Positions 16,839 to 25,067 of a stretch of DNA of 64,000 nucleotides are shown in pieces (positions within the stretch are counted from its first letter, which is position 1; each line of letters starts with the position of its first letter). Below the pieces are notes generated by a model. The model was not told where the DNA came from. It did no database searches and saw nothing but the letters and a program-made list of their open reading frames with translations. Made by a program: the position numbers and the translations under genes. This stretch comes from Nodosilinea sp. LEGE 06152 (lineage in GTDB: Bacteria; Cyanobacteriota; Cyanobacteriia; Phormidesmidales; Phormidesmidaceae). Where the stretch lies: the NCBI RefSeq assembly GCF_015207525.1, contig NZ_JADEWR010000003.1, positions 372,255-436,254 of the forward strand, read 5' to 3'.

Positions 16839-16867
16839 CCGTTCTCAATCTTTGGGAACGGTTTTTT
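16839..16867 (+). terminator. Intrinsic terminator
   Basis: CCGTTCTC (16839-16846) and GGGAACGG (16854-16861) pair over 8 bp (with G-U pairs) around AATCTTT and are followed by TTTTTT. It lies 18 nt after the stop of the 16227-16820 gene. Confidence 0.8.
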
Positions 16868-16900
16868 ATTACCTAAAGTAACTTTAGAAGTTTTCAAATC

Positions 16901-17437
16901 ATGGCTAGCGGTAAAACTCACGATCAAGCGGTTTTCAATGCAAGTTTATTCACGTTTGCAAGCGGTGTTCTACTCAATTACTTAGGCGTGTTTCATTGGC
17001 TTGATGTGTCGATAGTCGCTACAGGAATTTTTAGCGGCTTGATGCTCTCACCAGATCTCGATCTGGCTGAAAATGCTTGGAAGGGTGATAGTAGCTATAA
17101 GGTTACAGCTTTAAGACGATGGGGGCTATTAAGCCTCTTTTGGTTGCCTTATGGGCTAGCGATACCCCATAGGAGCTGGCTATCGCACGGTTTAATCGTG
17201 GGAACGTCTTTAAGGGTTCTATATTTTTGGGGCATTGTCTATGGCTTAAGCTATGCACCCTGGCTAGAGCGGTTCATAAACCGTGAATACATGCTTACGA
17301 TGTGGAGAATGTTTCCGGTTCAACTATGGTTCATAGGGCTTTGTATCGCTGATACTATTCACCTAATGTTTGACGGTGGGAAGACTTCAAACCACGGTAA
17401 GCCCTTTAAGGGGGCTAAGAAGCGACAACGGGGTTAA
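16901..17437 (+). CDS. DUF2227-like / YdjM-type membrane metal-binding protein
   Basis: The protein has 178 residues with about four hydrophobic segments. Its motifs resemble the cyanobacterial DUF2227 putative metal-binding family and YdjM-like membrane hydrolases: GKTHD near the N-terminus, SPDLDL (about 50-55), HRSWLSHG (about 89-96) and DTIHLMFD (about 151-158), with conserved Asp and His that could bind metal. Cyanobacterial chromosomes carry relatives, so the element may have captured it. A palindrome copy ends 13 nt before its ATG, the same spacing as before the gene at 16227. Exact function unknown. Confidence 0.72.
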   Translation: MASGKTHDQAVFNASLFTFASGVLLNYLGVFHWLDVSIVATGIFSGLMLSPDLDLAENAWKGDSSYKVTALRRWGLLSLFWLPYGLAIPHRSWLSHGLIVGTSLRVLYFWGIVYGLSYAPWLERFINREYMLTMWRMFPVQLWFIGLCIADTIHLMFDGGKTSNHGKPFKGAKKRQRG

Positions 17438-17499
17438 GCCGTTGTGGTTATCCTAGCCACTAAAGTAACTTTAGAGCGGTTATCTAGCCGTTTCTCAGC

Positions 17500-18144
17500 G
17501 TGAAAGCCATAATTGGCAGGAGTGAGCACAGTGAAACGGTTAGACCTATGCACAGCACCAATTCGGCTTTATACGTGGCAACGGCTTCTACACCCTCTCA
17601 AACGCCTGTAACGCCAGCTACGCCTACAGGGCTTGACTGGACAGCAATCCTTATTCCGTTATTACCCGCTGTTGCTACTGGTGTATTGGTGGGTCTGCTT
17701 TCACCAATGATTACACCCTATGTAACTTGGAAGTTAGAAAACAAAAAAAGGCTTCAAGAGAGGAACATAGCAATTATTAATGGTGTCCGCTCAATATTAG
17801 ATAACAAATCAAATAGTGTCATGGATTTATCCGATTTTTCGGATTTTGGATATATTTATGATTCGTTTAGTTTAGAGGAAAGAGAACATTACAGAGAGCT
17901 TAAACACAAACTTATCCAGATTGGGCATAACTATCTTAAAGATAAGTTTATCTACAAAGAAGCTATAACTCAGGAGAATTTAGGTCCAGTCAAATTTAGT
18001 CAGTTAATGGCACGTATAAACGGTGAAGATAGAGAGGAAATGGTTTTGGCGCTAAATCACAGTGCCGAAAGTCACAAGATCAAAAAGTTGATTCGCCAAA
18101 AAATTCGTGAGTTGGAATATCAGTGGAGGCTGGTTGGAAAGTGA
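17500..18144 (+). CDS. Membrane-anchored hypothetical protein, 214 aa
   Basis: The longest frame starts at GTG 17500; ATG 17548 is an alternative. A Thr/Pro/Ser-rich N-terminal region is followed by a strong hydrophobic segment (about 48-75) and a basic, helical cytoplasmic domain. Its stop overlaps the likely GTG start of the next gene by 4 nt, so the two are a coupled pair with similar architecture (short Thr-rich leader, membrane segment, helical tail). Function unknown. Confidence 0.62.
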   Translation: MKAIIGRSEHSETVRPMHSTNSALYVATASTPSQTPVTPATPTGLDWTAILIPLLPAVATGVLVGLLSPMITPYVTWKLENKKRLQERNIAIINGVRSILDNKSNSVMDLSDFSDFGYIYDSFSLEEREHYRELKHKLIQIGHNYLKDKFIYKEAITQENLGPVKFSQLMARINGEDREEMVLALNHSAESHKIKKLIRQKIRELEYQWRLVGK

Positions 18145-19088
18145 AAGAAGCTAGCTATATCTCACTAATCGCTACAACTTCAACGCAAGTAACAACGCAA
18201 CAACCTAGCAATGCACCTATGCAATCTACATGGTTAGCAGATCAAATTCCATTAATTAGCGCTTTTAGTGTCGGCGCAAGAGTTGCCGCGCTTATTACAA
18301 ATTTTTCTCAGTCACGAATCCATGCGAAAAATAGAGAATCGGCTGAAAAGCTTGCCAAGGAAAACAGAGAACTCACTAAAGAGCTTGATAATACTAAAAG
18401 AAAACACGATATTGAGCTGCAAGAAATTCAAGCCAAAAACAGCTTGAAACAAGCTTTAGAGCTTGGCAAGGTCAAGAGTACACACGAAAAAGAAATTGAA
18501 GAAATTAGAGGCAAAAACGCTAAAAAAATGAAACTTTTGGAAATTAAACTGAATCAGGAACAAGAGGTAAAGAGAAAAAATCAAGAGAATCTTACTCGAA
18601 TCATAAAATTTTGGAATAAAAAAATTAATGCTGGTGATATTAGTTATAAAGATATTCTTTTATCTTCAGATTATCTTGAGCTATTAGAGCCAGACCTTTC
18701 ACCAACAACCAGAGGAAGGCTTAGAAATAAAGCTGAAGAAGTAGCCAGAAAAGTCGAAGAATTAAATAAGGATATCTACGAAAAAACACATACTAATCGC
18801 GATGAATTAGATGAAAATGGCCCTACTGGTATGAAATTGACGCACTACGACGAGTATTTGGAAATACTAGAGGAGTATATTGGCTTTGAAGATAGAGACG
18901 AAGAAGGAATTGCAAAATTGACTAAGGAATTTGAAGAAAGATTTGCTATACGTATAAAATCTTTGGAGAAAGAGGTTGAGGCACTGGAATTAGAATCAAA
19001 AAAATATTTTACAAATCAATTGCGAGAAGAAATAAAGAAAATTATCAAGAGGTGGGATCTTGTTTTGCCGGTAGAGATAGGTGAATGA
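18141..19088 (+). CDS. Membrane-anchored long coiled-coil protein, about 315 aa
   Basis: I choose GTG 18141, which overlaps the previous TGA and has GGAGG 11 nt upstream; GTG 18123 is in frame too. A Thr/Ser/Gln-rich start and a weak hydrophobic stretch (about 30-55) precede a long charged coiled coil (about 60-165, heptads of Leu/Ile with Lys/Glu). A second helical domain follows (about 195-315). The last genes of the membrane block thus end in a filament-like protein. No family is recognised. Confidence 0.65.
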   Translation: MKEASYISLIATTSTQVTTQQPSNAPMQSTWLADQIPLISAFSVGARVAALITNFSQSRIHAKNRESAEKLAKENRELTKELDNTKRKHDIELQEIQAKNSLKQALELGKVKSTHEKEIEEIRGKNAKKMKLLEIKLNQEQEVKRKNQENLTRIIKFWNKKINAGDISYKDILLSSDYLELLEPDLSPTTRGRLRNKAEEVARKVEELNKDIYEKTHTNRDELDENGPTGMKLTHYDEYLEILEEYIGFEDRDEEGIAKLTKEFEERFAIRIKSLEKEVEALELESKKYFTNQLREEIKKIIKRWDLVLPVEIGE

Positions 19089-19581
19089 TCTAGAAAACAG
19101 CTATCTAGCGGCTTTCCATTACTCTCAATCCCACTAAAGCGACTTTAGAAGGTTTTCACACAGCTTTTGATAAATCTCAAACCGTAAAAATTCGCTTAAA
19201 CTTTGCTCGAAAGGTATCAGAGTACCTTTAGAAAATCTCAAATCGAAAAATCTCAGTTTTTCAAAACGGCTTTCAGACTGTTTGCCAAACAGACAACTAT
19301 TCAAACGGCTTGAAAGCCCTACCAACGCTTGATCGAAATTTTTAATTTAGTCCAAAAATTTGAAATTGGACTAAAGCCACTTTACAGGCTTTCAATTGTG
19401 CCAGTTGATTGTGACAGTTCGCATGATTGTAAAGATTTGATAAAGTAGCTTAAAAACGCTTGACAAATCCAGAAAACGCTATCTGGCGACTAAAGCGGCT
19501 TTTGACTTGAGAGCGGCTTGAGAATAGCTACCAGGTAGAGAGCCGCTATATAGCCTCTCACCCCATTGATAGCAGCTTGTA

Positions 19582-19640
19582 AGCGACTTTAGCGGCTTTC
19601 AGGTGTCGTAGACCGTTCAAGGGTGAGAGCCGCTTGTAAG
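19582..19640 (+). repeat. First copy of a 59-bp imperfect direct repeat
   Basis: It begins AGCGACTTTAGCGGCTTTCA and recurs at 19751-19809, 169 bp away, with about eight differences. It contains half of the iterated palindrome (ACTTTAG) and ends in a GCTTGTAAG word. Confidence 0.65.
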
Positions 19641-19750
19641 GGGATTGAGAGCGGCTTGAGGATTGTGAAGCCGTGTAGATGGCTGAAATGCTTATCACTC
19701 ACTAGCAAGCGGCTCTAAAGTCGCTTGAAAGCCGCTTTGCATGGCTCTAG

Positions 19751-19809
19751 AGCGACTTTAGCGGCTTTCAGGTGTGGTAGGGCGTTCAAGGGTTAGAGCG
19801 GCTTACAAG
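19751..19809 (+). repeat. Second copy of the 59-bp imperfect direct repeat
   Basis: It matches 19582-19640, from AGCGACTTTAGCGGCTTTCA through a GCTTACAAG word. Its position in the gene-poor region before the replication genes suggests an origin-associated or duplicated binding array. Confidence 0.65.
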
Positions 19810-20343
19810 CCATTGTGAGAGGCTTACAAGCGGCTCTCTACCGGGTGACAACTTGAGCACGGCAATTTTTTGGGCCAAGGTTTGGGTTCTACGGCTTGGT
19901 ACAAATGTACGGGGGTAAACGGGGTAAATCGGATTAAAAAAAACCTTAAAGAACCAATTTTATATTATCTATTTACTATTTTCTTATTAGCTTTTCGCGC
20001 GTGAAAGATAAGAGAAAAATAAGATAGGAATAATATAAAAAATGGTCTTTAAGATAAAAAATGTCTCGATTTACCCCGTTTACCCCCTACAGGCTTACAA
20101 GCCGCTGACAGCAACACTTTCGGCCATTTATCGCCCTATTTTTATCGGCTTTTATATTAAATCTATGGTTGTGCTGAAAACCATAGAAACTCTAATAAAC
20201 ACAAAAACAATTAAAATTAAAAACGCTGAAAAGCTTATCCAGCAAGTTTTTCAGCGCTTTCAAGTAATTTCAAATGGGTCAGCTCCAAAGCTCACAAAAT
20301 TTAATCAGGATGTTATGATGTTTATATACACAAAAGATTGAGA

Positions 20344-20376
20344 GTCAATTAAACACCTTTTCAGTTATTAATTGAC
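20344..20376. promoter_or_regulatory. Inverted repeat upstream of the ribbon-helix-helix gene
   Basis: GTCAATTAA (20344-20352) and TTAATTGAC (20368-20376) are exact inverted repeats with a 15-base spacer, and the right arm overlaps a TTGACA box (20372-20377). The core AATTGAC/GTCAATT is the same as in the operator at 13652-13677. One repressor, perhaps the ribbon-helix-helix protein encoded next to it, could control both promoters. Confidence 0.55.
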
Positions 20377-20417
20377 AAACCAAAATCTATGTGCTAGCAG
20401 TTTTTTAGGGGTTTGAA

Positions 20418-20603
20418 ATGGCTACTTACAAATATCAGCGCTCAAAATGTAAGCCGATCACTGTCAGCTTGCCCGAAAATCTTGCTGAAAAATTCGATGA
20501 TTACGCTTCTGAAAATTTTCCTAGCCGTTCAGCCGCTTTTGCTTTTGCCCTAGAGCGTTTTCTAATCTCTGAAAACGCTTATAGCGTATCGAAAGCCAAC
20601 TAA
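20418..20603 (+). CDS. Ribbon-helix-helix (CopG/Arc-like) regulator
   Basis: The protein has 61 residues. A short strand with alternating basic and polar residues (KPITVSLPENLAEKFDDYA, about 13-31) is followed by two helices, the typical CopG/MetJ/Arc fold. Such proteins bind operators as dimers and often control plasmid copy number or replication genes. It is 102-153 nt upstream of the replication protein gene. An exact inverted repeat sits at its promoter. Its stop is embedded in palindrome copy 20600-20614. Confidence 0.75.
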   Translation: MATYKYQRSKCKPITVSLPENLAEKFDDYASENFPSRSAAFAFALERFLISENAYSVSKAN

Positions 20604-20690
20604 AGCTACTTTAGAGCGATAAAAAAAATCTCCAACGCTAGGGAAGGCGTTAGAGATTTGAAAGGTTAAATATTGCGTTTATTTAACCCG

Positions 20691-20713
20691 GTATCATCCA
20701 TCTAAATGATACC
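20691..20713. promoter_or_regulatory. Hairpin/operator at the first ATG of the replication gene
   Basis: GGTATCAT (20691-20698) and ATGATACC (20706-20713) are exact 8-bp inverted repeats around CCATCTAA. The right arm contains the first in-frame ATG of the replication protein, so the structure could mask that start or serve as an operator. A better-spaced ATG lies at 20757. Confidence 0.5.
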
Positions 20714-20756
20714 GCAATCTCAACAAATTGTCATCCAAAATAGGGAAAGATTGATA

Positions 20757-23453
20757 ATGCTTCCTAACGAAACTTGGCCACAACCCGAAGTCATTAAAAG
20801 CCCGTTTGAAATCGGTTCTACAAAGTTTGCAATCTCCATCAATGCTTATGGTGAATATCAAGCCCCTATAAGCGGTCACGGTACTTTACACGGCATTCTA
20901 GACAATACACCGCTTAACCCGCTTCACGCTGATTTTCTCAAATCAGAATTTCCCAATCTTAACCTTAGAGGCTTGGTAGGCTCGCTACATCCTGAAACGG
21001 CTTATGACATTTACGGTCAAACCTTCTCAAGCGATTTACTAGCGTTTAGATATCCCGATCCTAAAACAGAAGGAGGATATTACCCATCGATACCCGCTCA
21101 ACATCTAATCGATATCCCTCCTAAGCAGATTAAGATCCGCTCTAGAGTAGCTGACAAAGATATTTATAAGGCTAAATACCTTTCAACTCGTAAAAGCGGT
21201 AACGATGTTTACTTTGGCGGTATAGTCGCTTTACATGGTGAAAACGCTAAAAGCGTTTTAGGCAACATCAACAAGCCGCTTATCATTCATCCAGATGGCG
21301 AAAAAGGCGTTCTAGCCATTTCTAACCTAGGTTATGACTGTATCGGCTTTGGGGGTGTCAATTCGTGGAAATGTGTTCAGATACGTGAACATGAATTGAA
21401 AGCCCTGACAGACCTTAGAGAGCGCTGTGACACTGCACACCATGAATCGATCAGACTTAGTGGTTATAGGAAAGGTATGTCTGATGAGGATATGGCTGTT
21501 TGGCATGAGCTACAAGCGCTAGAACGCCTTGAGAAGCGCTTACAAATTACTCAAGCCCTTCTAAACGATCAAGATTTTATTGACGCGGATCTTGAAGAAC
21601 ACCTTGATCTTACTTCTGAAAGCCCTGAAGAATTTTCAGAACGTTTGAACCGTGCCAATTCTCAAGAAAAGCGTAAATACTCAGAATCGCTTTTCAACAT
21701 TTACGATTGGATCACACTCAAAAATCGTGAAGTAACGCTTGTCTATGACTCTGATATCAAGCAAAAACCGACGGTTATGAAAGCGGCTTACGGGCTTATT
21801 TCACATCTCTGGCACAAAGGAGCAATAGTAAAGCTACTTTACCTACCATCACAGCCCGGTAAATACTGGATGGAACGCGGAAAATTAGGTGTTGATGACT
21901 TTATCGCTCAATACGGTAGAGAGGGTTTTGATAGGCTTCTGAACACTGCTTACAAAGTAGAAGATCTTCAACGCTTTGCCAATTTCAACCAATCGCAGTC
22001 TTTACCTGATGAGTATGTAACCCCTTGCGAGTCAATTCAAACCGTTGTTCAAACCGCTTTCCTGTCTCAAAAATGGCGTTTGGACAGTGACAAAACTTTT
22101 AGGAAATGGTCTGGTAAATACTGGCAACCCTTTGAATCCAATCATCAAATTTCAAACGGAGTTATTGTTCCTACAGAATTTTGGAACGATTATGAGCACA
22201 CCATTTTGCGTGAGCAGTGGACAAAACGCTTTAAGCCTGAATACGTGATCTCACAAGTTGTAGCCAATTTACCCAAACTACCACCTGATTTGAGATCGGG
22301 TGAATTGTTTCAAAATGGCTTGTTAGATTCTCAAGGCGTTTTTCATCCTAATCACTTTGTCAAAGCTGAAAACCGTACTTTCATCTATCCGTTTGATTAC
22401 GATACTAAAGCTACTTTAGCGCCAAACTTCGATAAGGCTATCGAACTTTTCCATAAGGGTGACACAAAGCTTAGGCGCTTTGTTCTAGCCGCTTTAAGGA
22501 TAGCCATTGCTCCAAACAGTGATCCGCTAAAAACAAAACAGCAAGTGGCTTTTTGTATCACTGGTCAAACTAATAGCGGTAAAAGCAACTTTCTGAAAAT
22601 TATCAATCATCTAATGGGTGAACAATGTTATATGGGTTTTCAGGGGTTTGCAACCTATGAGGATAGAAATTCACTTTTTCAATTGGTTGGCAAGTCTGTT
22701 ATCTGTTTGGATGAAATCAAACTTGAAGACTTCAAAGATCGAATCATTTCTAGAACAGTTAGCGCAATTGCTCAAGGTTCTGAGGTAGAAGTTAAAAAGC
22801 TTTATCAAGATAAGAAAACTGTCAAAATTCAGGCAACACAGATTTTCCTGACTAACGATCGGATTGATCAGTTCAAAGATGGATTTTCAAAAGTTAATGA
22901 ACGTAAACTCATTCCACTGAAAACTTACGGAAGGGTTAAGGATGGAGAGAAGGATATTAATTTACTCGAAAAAGTTCAGAGTGAATGTTCAGCGATTTAC
23001 AACCTGATCACAGAGATATCGCTGAGAGAAGCGCTTTCAATTGTTAACAGCATGGCTGATAGTCCTGAGATTGTCAAAAACCGGGTTGAATATATTTATC
23101 AGCACAATGACAAATTGAAATTCATTTCAGAGTTAGCCCATTGGATCAACGATACCGAGCAAGCAAACCTATTTCAAGATCGCTTGACTGAATCGGGTTC
23201 TGATTTCAGTTTGATTAAAAAGCGTGGTTGGCTATCTGGCAAACAGTTACTAGAGCTTTTTCAGATTTTCAAAGATGACGGTAAAACGTCTATGGGTGCA
23301 ACAACCTTCTGTAACTATCTGCTGAAAGATCCTGACATAGTGCAATTTATCACAGTAACCCCGCATAAAGATGGTAAGCGCTTTACTCTCACCCCGCCTA
23401 CTGAAAAGGAAATCTTAAACGCGGGAGGTGTTGTAAGGGATTCTATCGACTAA
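20757..23453 (+). CDS. Replication protein: DUF3854 (TOPRIM-like) plus SF3-type helicase
   Basis: The protein has 898 residues from ATG 20757 (915 from ATG 20706). The N-terminal third has the DUF3854/TOPRIM-like primase-associated pattern, including LVYDSD and GVDDFIAQYGREGFD (around residues 330-410). The C-terminal part holds a D5/SF3-like helicase with Walker A GQTNSGKSNF, Walker B SVICLDEIKLED and an FLTND sensor-like motif. Such proteins prime and unwind DNA to replicate plasmids, phages and satellites. The element can therefore probably replicate when excised. Two palindrome copies lie inside (21828-21842 and 22405-22419, the latter giving TKATL), and a variant covers its stop codon. 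Confidence 0.85.
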   Translation: MLPNETWPQPEVIKSPFEIGSTKFAISINAYGEYQAPISGHGTLHGILDNTPLNPLHADFLKSEFPNLNLRGLVGSLHPETAYDIYGQTFSSDLLAFRYPDPKTEGGYYPSIPAQHLIDIPPKQIKIRSRVADKDIYKAKYLSTRKSGNDVYFGGIVALHGENAKSVLGNINKPLIIHPDGEKGVLAISNLGYDCIGFGGVNSWKCVQIREHELKALTDLRERCDTAHHESIRLSGYRKGMSDEDMAVWHELQALERLEKRLQITQALLNDQDFIDADLEEHLDLTSESPEEFSERLNRANSQEKRKYSESLFNIYDWITLKNREVTLVYDSDIKQKPTVMKAAYGLISHLWHKGAIVKLLYLPSQPGKYWMERGKLGVDDFIAQYGREGFDRLLNTAYKVEDLQRFANFNQSQSLPDEYVTPCESIQTVVQTAFLSQKWRLDSDKTFRKWSGKYWQPFESNHQISNGVIVPTEFWNDYEHTILREQWTKRFKPEYVISQVVANLPKLPPDLRSGELFQNGLLDSQGVFHPNHFVKAENRTFIYPFDYDTKATLAPNFDKAIELFHKGDTKLRRFVLAALRIAIAPNSDPLKTKQQVAFCITGQTNSGKSNFLKIINHLMGEQCYMGFQGFATYEDRNSLFQLVGKSVICLDEIKLEDFKDRIISRTVSAIAQGSEVEVKKLYQDKKTVKIQATQIFLTNDRIDQFKDGFSKVNERKLIPLKTYGRVKDGEKDINLLEKVQSECSAIYNLITEISLREALSIVNSMADSPEIVKNRVEYIYQHNDKLKFISELAHWINDTEQANLFQDRLTESGSDFSLIKKRGWLSGKQLLELFQIFKDDGKTSMGATTFCNYLLKDPDIVQFITVTPHKDGKRFTLTPPTEKEILNAGGVVRDSID

Positions 23454-23473
23454 AGCTACTTTGGAACCTGGTT

Positions 23474-23511
23474 AACCCCTTGAACCTTTGGAAGTGGTTC
23501 AAGGGGTTTTC
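23474..23511 (+). terminator. Intrinsic terminator after the replication gene
   Basis: AACCCCTTGAACC (23474-23486) pairs with GGTTCAAGGGGTT (23496-23508) over 13 bp and is followed by a short T-run. It lies 20 nt after the stop of the replication gene. Confidence 0.8.
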
Positions 23512-23669
23512 AATCGACTTATAAATCGCTTAATAACTCTAAAACGATGAATTATTCGATCCTTACAACTGCTCACAAATATATAAAACTCAAAATAACT
23601 TATAAGCCCTTTCCAAGCTTCTAAAGTAACTTTAGTGGTTTGTAAGCCGTTTGAAGGGGTGACAAACCG

Positions 23670-24044
23670 ATGAGTAATATTTTTGATGAACTTCTTGATG
23701 GAAATCTTTACCAAAGTCCAGAGATTTCACCACAAGAAAAAGATTTAGAAGTTTATAAAGCATTTGAAAGCTGCCTTAGAACCGCTGATATGCTTAATCT
23801 CGATCTGCCAGATGGGATAAATTTAACCACTGAGCAAATGATAGATATTGCTAGCGCAATGCTCAACTACAAGGGGCAGTTAAAACAAGTGAAAGCGCTT
23901 GAACAAATTAAAAGCCGTTTGTACGAAATTGAAAAGAGTATTGATCATTGCTTTGACAGTAGTGTTGAAATTCGTTTGGGCCATATTTCTGAATCAATTG
24001 ATGCAGCCTATAGACGCATTGCAGAAGCCATTGATAACCGATAA
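23670..24044 (+). CDS. Hypothetical element protein, 124 aa
   Basis: This is a helical, acidic, soluble protein starting at ATG. Residues 25-55 and 65-120 are predicted amphipathic helices; the C-terminal half could form a coiled coil. A palindrome copy lies 34 nt upstream of the start (23621-23635). It stands alone between the replication gene terminator and the bidirectional terminator shared with the integrase gene. No family is recognised. Confidence 0.62.
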   Translation: MSNIFDELLDGNLYQSPEISPQEKDLEVYKAFESCLRTADMLNLDLPDGINLTTEQMIDIASAMLNYKGQLKQVKALEQIKSRLYEIEKSIDHCFDSSVEIRLGHISESIDAAYRRIAEAIDNR

Positions 24045-24050
24045 GTAAAA

Positions 24051-24084
24051 AACCAGCTTTACTAATTTTCGAATAAAGCTGGTT
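24051..24084. terminator. Bidirectional terminator between convergent genes
   Basis: AACCAGCTTTA (24051-24061) and TAAAGCTGGTT (24074-24084) form an 11-bp perfect stem. It lies between the plus-strand 124-aa gene and the minus-strand integrase gene, and can end both transcripts. The palindrome copy at 24111-24125 lies just beyond it. Confidence 0.75.
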
Positions 24085-24139
24085 AAATCGATAAAATTAA
24101 TTGAAAGCTACTAAAGCTACTTTAGCCGCTTACAAGTGG

Positions 24140-24958
24140 CTAGAAAAGGTCTGAAAACTCTTTTGGTAGTTGAGCATAAACGTAACTACTCAAAAAGACT
24201 TCAACGCTATGGCCTAACCAAAACGCGCAATGATTAGCTGATACACCGCTCTCTAGCATCTTAGTGGCTACAGTGTGCCTAATGGCATAATGGCACCTTA
24301 AAGGTGTTATTCCTAAATCGTTTTGAAGCGGATAGAAAACCCTTGAAAGCAGTGTTCTATCATTCACAGGTAAACCCTTAGGGCTTCTAAAAATCAGTTG
24401 ATCACCGTTGCCAGATTGTCTAGAAATGATTTCCCGCATTTTAGGCGTGATCAGTATTTCTCGCTTTTGATGGTTTTTCGTTTCCTTGAAGTAGCGACTC
24501 TTTCCGCAAGAGTTGCCCGTTTTAGATCTTGCTAAAGCCCTGTCAACTGTTATGGTTGTATCCCCAACACGATTAAACGTAAGCCCTATCAATTCAGACA
24601 TTCTTAAACCGCTTAAAAATGAAAAGTGGTAGAAATCGTGATAGTGGCTATCCTCTAAAGCTGTTAGCAAGCTTTTAACCTGATTAGTTGTGAAAGGCAT
24701 TCGCTTAGGATTAAACGGGTAATCTTTCCCTGATTTTCTAAGCTTCTTTTCAACGGGTTTTAGATTGAATTTATAGCACTCTAAAGTGCTATCAAAATTA
24801 TCAAAGAGACAATCCTTTTCAATCTGGCTTGAAATTTCACGCGCTTTCAAACGTCCTAACTCGTTGTCATCAAGCCCTAAAGCAAAGTGATACCGTGTTC
24901 CCTGATAGCTAAAGCGTATCCGTAAGCGGTTGTCTAGAGTATAAAAAGATACTTTCAT
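24140..24958 (-). CDS. Tyrosine recombinase (integrase) of the element
   Basis: From ATG 24958 the protein has 272 residues; an upstream TTG (25024) would add 22 unconserved-looking residues. The start MKVSFYTLDNRLRIRF followed by RYHFALGL looks like an arm-type DNA-binding domain. A core-binding region and a catalytic domain follow. Counting from the longer start, catalytic residues are R141 (SGLRMSEL), H245 or Y246 with R249 (HYAIRHT), H272 (LGH) and Y281, nine residues after the LGH His as usual. It recombines the tRNA-Pro attachment site. The gene lies about 110 nt inside the right repeat and reads inward. Confidence 0.9.
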   Translation of the reverse strand: MKVSFYTLDNRLRIRFSYQGTRYHFALGLDDNELGRLKAREISSQIEKDCLFDNFDSTLECYKFNLKPVEKKLRKSGKDYPFNPKRMPFTTNQVKSLLTALEDSHYHDFYHFSFLSGLRMSELIGLTFNRVGDTTITVDRALARSKTGNSCGKSRYFKETKNHQKREILITPKMREIISRQSGNGDQLIFRSPKGLPVNDRTLLSRVFYPLQNDLGITPLRCHYAIRHTVATKMLESGVSANHCAFWLGHSVEVFLSSYVYAQLPKEFSDLF

Positions 24959-25067
24959 CGGTTTACTAGCCGTGCCAATAACGTGCCAGTAATCCGTTTC
25001 TAAGCCCGCTCTAAGCCCTTGCAAGCCGTCTAAGCCCTAACACCGCTGTAGAACCAGCGGTAAGCCT

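Larger units (their letters stand above)
19089..20417. other. Repeat-rich, gene-poor candidate replication origin region
   Basis: No convincing gene lies in these 1.3 kb; the frames at 19134-19325 (minus) and 20042-20341 (plus) lack ribosome sites and family features. From 19100 to 19860 the DNA is packed with AGCGGCTT/AAGCCGCT words, palindrome copies at 19134-19148 and 19371-19385, degenerate copies near 19490 and 19705, and a long direct repeat. From 19930 to 20040 it becomes very A/T-rich. Iterated words followed by an A/T-rich stretch just upstream of the regulator and replication protein genes fit an origin. Confidence 0.5.

Noticed and set aside
19134..19325. Minus-strand ORF of 63 aa
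   Set aside because: It consists of the repeated GCTT-rich words of the origin-like array, not convincing coding sequence.
20042..20341. Plus-strand ORF of 99 aa in the origin-like region
   Set aside because: There is no ribosome site, composition follows the A/T-rich DNA, and no family resemblance is seen.
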